Source of the DNA: Shewanella atlantica
GTDB lineage: Bacteria > Pseudomonadota > Gammaproteobacteria > Enterobacterales > Shewanellaceae
Assembly: GCF_003966265.1 (NCBI RefSeq)
Contig: NZ_RXNV01000012.1
Location: 1-64,000, forward strand
DNA: 64,000 nucleotides
Direction: 5' to 3'
Positions within the stretch are counted from its first letter, which is position 1; each line of letters starts with the position of its first letter. The notes below the pieces were generated by a model. That model worked only from the letters and a program-made list of their open reading frames with translations. It made no database searches and was not told where the DNA came from. Made by a program: the position numbers and the translations under genes. Positions 59,978-64,000 of this stretch are shown here, piece after piece.

Positions 59978-61579
59978 TTAGCCTAAACGCTGCTGCAGTG
60001 CATCTGCCAGATCCGTCTCAATCTGCTTGAGTTCATCTTCGAAAAAGAACTTATCGGTATCCAATGGGGTTAGACAGTCGATCTTATTCTCCTTCTCGTC
60101 ATATTTAGCCAATATCACTCTATCCATCCATTCCATATTTCTGGCCTCAGTAAACTGCAAGGCAAAACACTTCTCGCCATTCACCACAGAGGTTCCCAAA
60201 ATGGCCAACTTACCTGCCGATATAGTCATGGAGATATGGCGGGATGGGCGGTTGATAGAGGCGAGTGAGCGATAGATGCGATTAAAAATTTTGCCCATAT
60301 CTGCTAACGGTGCCGTGTAGTAATGATGTTCACCGGTTGGGCGTGCGCAATACATGGAGTGGAAGCCCACACACATCATGCCCAGAATAGTGGCCAGATC
60401 GATCCAGTTTTGAGAGGAACGTTCGACATCTACATTGCCGGCTTCATCTTTGAACAGGCTGATGTGATTCATCATCGGACTCTGGCTACGAATATTCACT
60501 CCGTGATTTTGCAAACGACGAATAGCCGCTATGGTGCTTGGGTTAAGCAGTTCACGAGGCGTAGAGAAGTGTGCCATCCAAGCCAGTTGTACGCCGTTAT
60601 CACGCATGGTGTCGAACAACTCAAGCATAGGTTCATACTTTTCAGTTAGCACCATCTCTGGTTGGAAGGTCAGCGCCCGGGTAGCCAGGCGGACATTTTT
60701 TACATGCAGCAAAGAGGGATCTTCGATAAGAGGCATCACATACTGGCGTAAACGGCTCACCGGCATATAGCCGCCATCACCGCCGGTGATAAGAATATCG
60801 GTCACTTCGGTATGCCGTCTCAGGTATTCATGGAGCTGAGCGATGTCTTTCTGAATAAACATATCTTCATCGCCACGAACCTGTGCGTGACGGAAACAGT
60901 AAGTACAGAAAGAGAAACAGTTTTGGGTGGTTTTATCAAACACCAGCTGACACTGAGGATACTTATGCTGACTGCCATCGAGAAACTCAAGTACGCCTTC
61001 ATCGTTCACAAACCAAGGCTTATTTAGCTGCTGATTACCGTCGTGGGGATTGGTCTTCTCCATATAATCGACAGCCACCTGAGTACGGGCCTTGGCATCC
61101 TCACTGTCGATATATTGCTGCGTTGTCTGCTCATCTATCATCCCGGGCTGTGGGAACACCAGCTGGAACACTGAATCGGTTGGGTAATCATCCCAGTTGA
61201 TACTATTGAGTGTGTGACGCGTCGCCAGGAAGCGATACACCTCGACAAACAGTTCACGCTCGTCGATGGCACCGATATCTATGCCATTCTTATTCAGTAT
61301 CGAGCAGACTTCACGAAACCCGGACAAGCCGGTGTAGTGCTCTTTTTCATTAAAGAGAAATTCGCGGCTTTCGAGCAGACCCGAGTGCTGCGGATAGGAG
61401 GCATGCAATCTGCTAAGCAATCCCGCCGGCAGTAACCTCTCCCGGTTGATGATATTCATCGTCTCGTCACTGTACCCGTATCGGGTCATTGTCTGTTCGA
61501 CAGCGGCAGTGTTAACGACTAAATGCTTTTGAGGGGCTGAGGTGGTGATAATACTTTCGGCAGAGTTCTGATTGCTCAT
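59978..61579 (-). CDS. KamA-family radical SAM aminomutase
   Basis: 533 residues, PLP- and S-adenosylmethionine-dependent. The 4Fe-4S motif CFSFCTYC is at 221-228, the SAM-binding glycine motif LITGGDGGYM at about 263-272, and the likely PLP Lys at 457 (SAGK). In lysine 2,3-aminomutase, Asp293 and Asp330 hold the side-chain amine and lie 44 and 7 residues before the PLP Lys337. Here those positions are Arg413 and Ser450. Glutamate 2,3-aminomutase, as I recall, has Lys and Asn there, so an acidic substrate (glutamate or 2-aminoadipate) is likelier than lysine. A 190-residue N-terminal part is longer than in canonical enzymes. AGGACAT precedes the ATG. Confidence 0.85.
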   Translation of the reverse strand: MSNQNSAESIITTSAPQKHLVVNTAAVEQTMTRYGYSDETMNIINRERLLPAGLLSRLHASYPQHSGLLESREFLFNEKEHYTGLSGFREVCSILNKNGIDIGAIDERELFVEVYRFLATRHTLNSINWDDYPTDSVFQLVFPQPGMIDEQTTQQYIDSEDAKARTQVAVDYMEKTNPHDGNQQLNKPWFVNDEGVLEFLDGSQHKYPQCQLVFDKTTQNCFSFCTYCFRHAQVRGDEDMFIQKDIAQLHEYLRRHTEVTDILITGGDGGYMPVSRLRQYVMPLIEDPSLLHVKNVRLATRALTFQPEMVLTEKYEPMLELFDTMRDNGVQLAWMAHFSTPRELLNPSTIAAIRRLQNHGVNIRSQSPMMNHISLFKDEAGNVDVERSSQNWIDLATILGMMCVGFHSMYCARPTGEHHYYTAPLADMGKIFNRIYRSLASINRPSRHISMTISAGKLAILGTSVVNGEKCFALQFTEARNMEWMDRVILAKYDEKENKIDCLTPLDTDKFFFEDELKQIETDLADALQQRLG

Positions 61580-62076
61580 TATTATGTCCTGTCAGTGACT
61601 TATCTCCCCTATCGAAAGGGGCATGATGCTCTTCTTAACCCCTTTTTTAATTGGAGTGTTAACAAGAGTTTTTAATAAAAGATTGCTGAACAAGAGCCGC
61701 TAAACAAGTGCCTTTAAACAAACGTTTTTAAACAGAAAGAGTAAAGCAGACAGTAAAACCACAGCTCTCGACGGTTAATTATTAACCATACATATTTTAT
61801 GGGTATTGATGAAATACAATCTTTTTATGCCGCTCATAGTTAAAAGCTATGACCTAAGCTTGTTTGCATAGAAAAGTCTGAGTAGACTTGAAAGACAGAG
61901 AAGCCGCGAGAATAAGACAAGGCTAAGAAAGGAGCGAGGTCCGAGGAATGAGGAATGAGTATAGACGAAGAGAAGCTGCGTTCACTCTAGCTCTGAAACA
62001 TTCGCGGCTAAAGCCGCTCCTACATAAAGAATGTCGTAGCCCGTAGCCCGTAGCTTACGCTTAATAGGATTTTAAA
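61580..62076. other. Divergent control region of the catabolic cluster
   Basis: About 500 bases between the aminomutase and the LysR gene. It includes a REP copy (62001-62024), CCCGTAGCCCGTAGC-type repeats at about 62034-62055, and TTAATTATTAACC at about 61776. LysR sites are expected near the aminomutase promoter, but no clear T-N11-A box was identified. Confidence 0.5.
62001..62024. repeat. REP-like palindrome, copy 8
   Basis: Perfect consensus match 53 bases upstream of the LysR ATG, with GTAGCCC units after it. Confidence 0.85.
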
Positions 62077-62922
62077 ATGAAACTGAGATCGATTAAGTAC
62101 TTTCAATCTGTGTACGAACAGGGCAGCATCACCAGCGCGGCGAGGCAGTGCTTCGTTTCTCAACCTTCTATCACCGCAGCGATTTCACAGCTGGAACAAG
62201 AGCTCAACATCGAGCTTTTCGTTCGCCATGCGGGTGGCGTCAGGCCGACTTCGGCAGCCGATAAACTCTACCCTCTGGCAAGGGAGATGAGTGATAACGA
62301 ACAGTCAATTCTGCATCTGTTCAGCGATGGCCCAACCCCTATTCCCTTGCGCTTGGGACTGATGCGTTCTCTGGGAGCACAGCGAATGAGTGAGCTACTC
62401 ACCGAGCTGACTAAGCGCATAGATAATCTTGAGCTGACTCTGGTTGAACCCGATGAACCTTGTGATGCGCGAGTGGTCTTATCTCAGTCAGCATCGAGCT
62501 GTGAGGACTTTATTCCCATCTGGGAAGATAGCTATCAACTTGCCATACCTAACGGCTGGTCTTTAGCCGGTAAACCTCTTATCTCTATCGAAGATCTCGA
62601 CGGTATCCCCTTTATTAACCGCACTCCATGCGATGCGCTGGACAGATTAAAACAAACTATGGCGGCTCAGGGCGTTCAGTTTCAGCCCAGAGCCAATATC
62701 CGTACCATAGAATATACCTGGCCTATGGTCAGTGCAGGTGTCGGCGCCGCCCTACTGCCGGACTGGCAGGAGATAAAACATAACGATGGCTTGGTGTTAC
62801 GTCCTATTGCCAACGAGAAACTCATGAAACGAATAGGGCTGGCTTATAATGCCGGTAGGATGGAAGAGCCACTGATAGCCTCGGTGATATCTGTATGTAA
62901 ATCTACGGCAAGGCAGACATAG
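62077..62922 (+). CDS. LysR-family transcriptional regulator
   Basis: 281 residues. The N-terminal winged helix (about 1-60) reads SIKYFQSVYEQGSITSAARQCFVSQPSITAAISQLEQELNIELFVRH. The effector-binding domain (about 90-275) follows. It lies divergent from the five-gene aminomutase cluster, the usual arrangement for the local regulator, so it probably senses the pathway's substrate or an intermediate. The domain is shorter than average but intact. Confidence 0.9.
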   Translation: MKLRSIKYFQSVYEQGSITSAARQCFVSQPSITAAISQLEQELNIELFVRHAGGVRPTSAADKLYPLAREMSDNEQSILHLFSDGPTPIPLRLGLMRSLGAQRMSELLTELTKRIDNLELTLVEPDEPCDARVVLSQSASSCEDFIPIWEDSYQLAIPNGWSLAGKPLISIEDLDGIPFINRTPCDALDRLKQTMAAQGVQFQPRANIRTIEYTWPMVSAGVGAALLPDWQEIKHNDGLVLRPIANEKLMKRIGLAYNAGRMEEPLIASVISVCKSTARQT

Positions 62923-63092
62923 CGATTTACAAGAGCTAGCTATAGGCGATGTCCAGCCATTGACAACGCACCAACAACGCATTGATTAAATAGCAATTTA
63001 ATACTTATTAGATTTAATACTTAAAACATTTAATATTGAAGGGAGTTAATCTTGAAATGAGTAAAACCGTCTCTTCGGGCCATTCCAACCTG

Positions 63093-63119
63093 ATGCCTGA
63101 GGGCTTTACCCTCAGGCAT
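63093..63119. terminator. Hairpin between convergent LysR and usp genes
   Basis: ATGCCTGAGGG, loop CTTTA, CCCTCAGGCAT: an 11-base-pair perfect stem followed by a T-rich TTAATATTT. Likely a bidirectional terminator. Confidence 0.7.
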
Positions 63120-63196
63120 ATTAATATTTAAGAGACACTCTTCTTTCAGGCACAACCTAATCCAAGTGACTCAACTTAGTGTAGAGGTCAGGTCAC

Positions 63197-63640
63197 TTAT
63201 TTAACGACCAGTACCGGGCACTTAGCCTTATTCGCCAACGCCTCTGCCACATTAGGGTTCAGCATATGAGACAAGCCTGTATGGCCATGGCTGGCAATGA
63301 CAATCATGCCGACCTCATTTTCAACGCTGTCTTCTAAGATGTTAGCGAAAATATCGCCACTTCTGATCACTGGCACCACACTCAATTTGTCATCTAAAGC
63401 AGGTTCAATTTGAGCGACCAGTTCAGTTAATTTTTCTTCTGAATAGGCTTCTAATTGTGTCTCGAGCTCTTCAGGGCTCTCAACAATAATCCCGTAATTG
63501 TGTTCGCCGTAAGGCTTACTCATAACATGTACAAGTCTTATATTTACCTGGTATAAATTTGCCATCTCGATGGCATAACTAAGGGCATGCGAAGCTGTCT
63601 CTGAAAAATCAGTAGGACATAAAATCTGACGAGTACGCAT
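63197..63640 (-). CDS. Universal stress protein, UspA family, second copy
   Basis: 147 residues, close to the 55122 copy: same start RTRQILCPTDFSETASHALSYAIEMANLYQVNIRLVHVM and end MIVIASHGHTGLSHMLNPNVAEALANKAKCPVLVVK. It is followed on the same strand, about 98 bases upstream, by a third copy. An acidic helix (EELETQLEAYSEEKLTELVAQI) lies in the middle. Cytosolic. Confidence 0.9.
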   Translation of the reverse strand: MRTRQILCPTDFSETASHALSYAIEMANLYQVNIRLVHVMSKPYGEHNYGIIVESPEELETQLEAYSEEKLTELVAQIEPALDDKLSVVPVIRSGDIFANILEDSVENEVGMIVIASHGHTGLSHMLNPNVAEALANKAKCPVLVVK

Positions 63641-63738
63641 AATTATTTACTCCTTCTTTTTTTACTCATGAATTAATTTCCTTCTCATATTATGAGGCAG
63701 CACATAACGGCCAGGTAGTTCAGGCGAGTGAGCTGGGT

Positions 63739-64000
63739 TTATTTCACTACCAGCACAGGGCACTTAGCGCCATTGGCCACCCCTTCGGCAACATTGGTAT
63801 GCAAAAAGTGTGATATCCCGGTGCGGCCATGGCAGGCCATCACTATCATTCCAACATCGTTCTCTTCCGCCTCTTCCAGAATCTGCTCCACGGGCACACC
63901 ACGCCGTATTACAGTTTCAATACTCAGCTCACTCTTAAGATTTGCAAGTAGCTGTCGCATGTTCTCGGCGGCGTCCTCTTCCATATTCTGAGCCAACTCT
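63739..64000 (-). CDS. Universal stress protein, UspA family, third copy (cut by the window)
   Basis: The last 87 codons of a UspA-like gene, stop at 63739. The N-terminal part lies beyond the window; an apparent TTG start at 63996 is just an internal leucine codon. It keeps GMIVMACHGRTGISHFLHTNVAEGVANGAKCPVLVVK. It is closely related to the two other copies, which suggests local duplication. Confidence 0.9.
   Translation of the reverse strand, partial: ELAQNMEEDAAENMRQLLANLKSELSIETVIRRGVPVEQILEEAEENDVGMIVMACHGRTGISHFLHTNVAEGVANGAKCPVLVVK

Overview
The window reads as a chromosomal segment of a marine gammaproteobacterium, most likely a Shewanella. The main reasons are the gcvT-gcvH-gcvP, ubiI-ubiH, ygfB-zapA-6S RNA-fau neighbourhood (the E. 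coli order, without pepP), the DUF3144, DUF2956 and PH-domain pair genes, and the many copies of a TTCGCGGCTAAAGCCGCTCCTAC palindrome. No rRNA, tRNA, CRISPR array or complete insertion sequence was seen. Families are assigned from motifs I recognise by eye; no database search was run.

Layout. Positions 1-1260 hold an AT-rich stretch and a small exported protein. Positions 1450-9005 are an eight-gene Mrp-type cation/proton antiporter operon with three NuoL/M/N-like subunits and no full-length MrpA. Positions 9420-13936 are a low-GC accessory block: a DarT1-type DNA ADP-ribosyltransferase with its NADAR antitoxin, an unnamed two-gene operon (soluble protein plus membrane protein), and an orphan gene. 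Positions 14000-24485 return to core genome: a stacked-hairpin element, glycine cleavage (gcvTHP), two ubiquinone hydroxylases, ygfB, zapA and 6S RNA.

Between 6S RNA and fau, which are normally adjacent, lie about 8.7 kb of extra DNA. It starts with several degenerate copies of the 6S RNA 3' end plus terminator, then carries a three-gene envelope cluster (glycerophosphodiesterase-like lipoprotein, PEGA membrane protein, DnaJ-type zinc-finger membrane protein), then another 6S-tail copy, two small secreted or membrane proteins and a Crp-type regulator. This looks like repeated insertion at the 3' end of the 6S RNA gene.

Positions 33246-55553 are mixed housekeeping and envelope genes: fau, an NlpE-like lipoprotein, ung, two orphan MSHA-like pilins, DUF3144, a LysE-type exporter divergent from a sigma-54 activator, ccoG, an acyl-CoA ligase, an alpha/beta hydrolase, an MsbA-like ABC exporter, a NavBac-type channel, a PH-domain pair, DUF924, a chemoreceptor and a universal stress protein.

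Positions 55766-62922 form a catabolic cluster under a divergent LysR gene: a KamA-family radical SAM aminomutase, a two-subunit 3-oxoacid CoA-transferase, a class III aminotransferase and a thiolase. These steps fit conversion of an acidic alpha-amino acid (2-aminoadipate or glutamate) to its beta-amino isomer, then to a 3-oxo diacid, its CoA ester and acetyl-CoA plus succinyl- or malonyl-CoA. The residues replacing the lysine-binding aspartates of lysine 2,3-aminomutase support an acidic substrate. Two more universal stress protein genes close the window, the last one cut by the edge.
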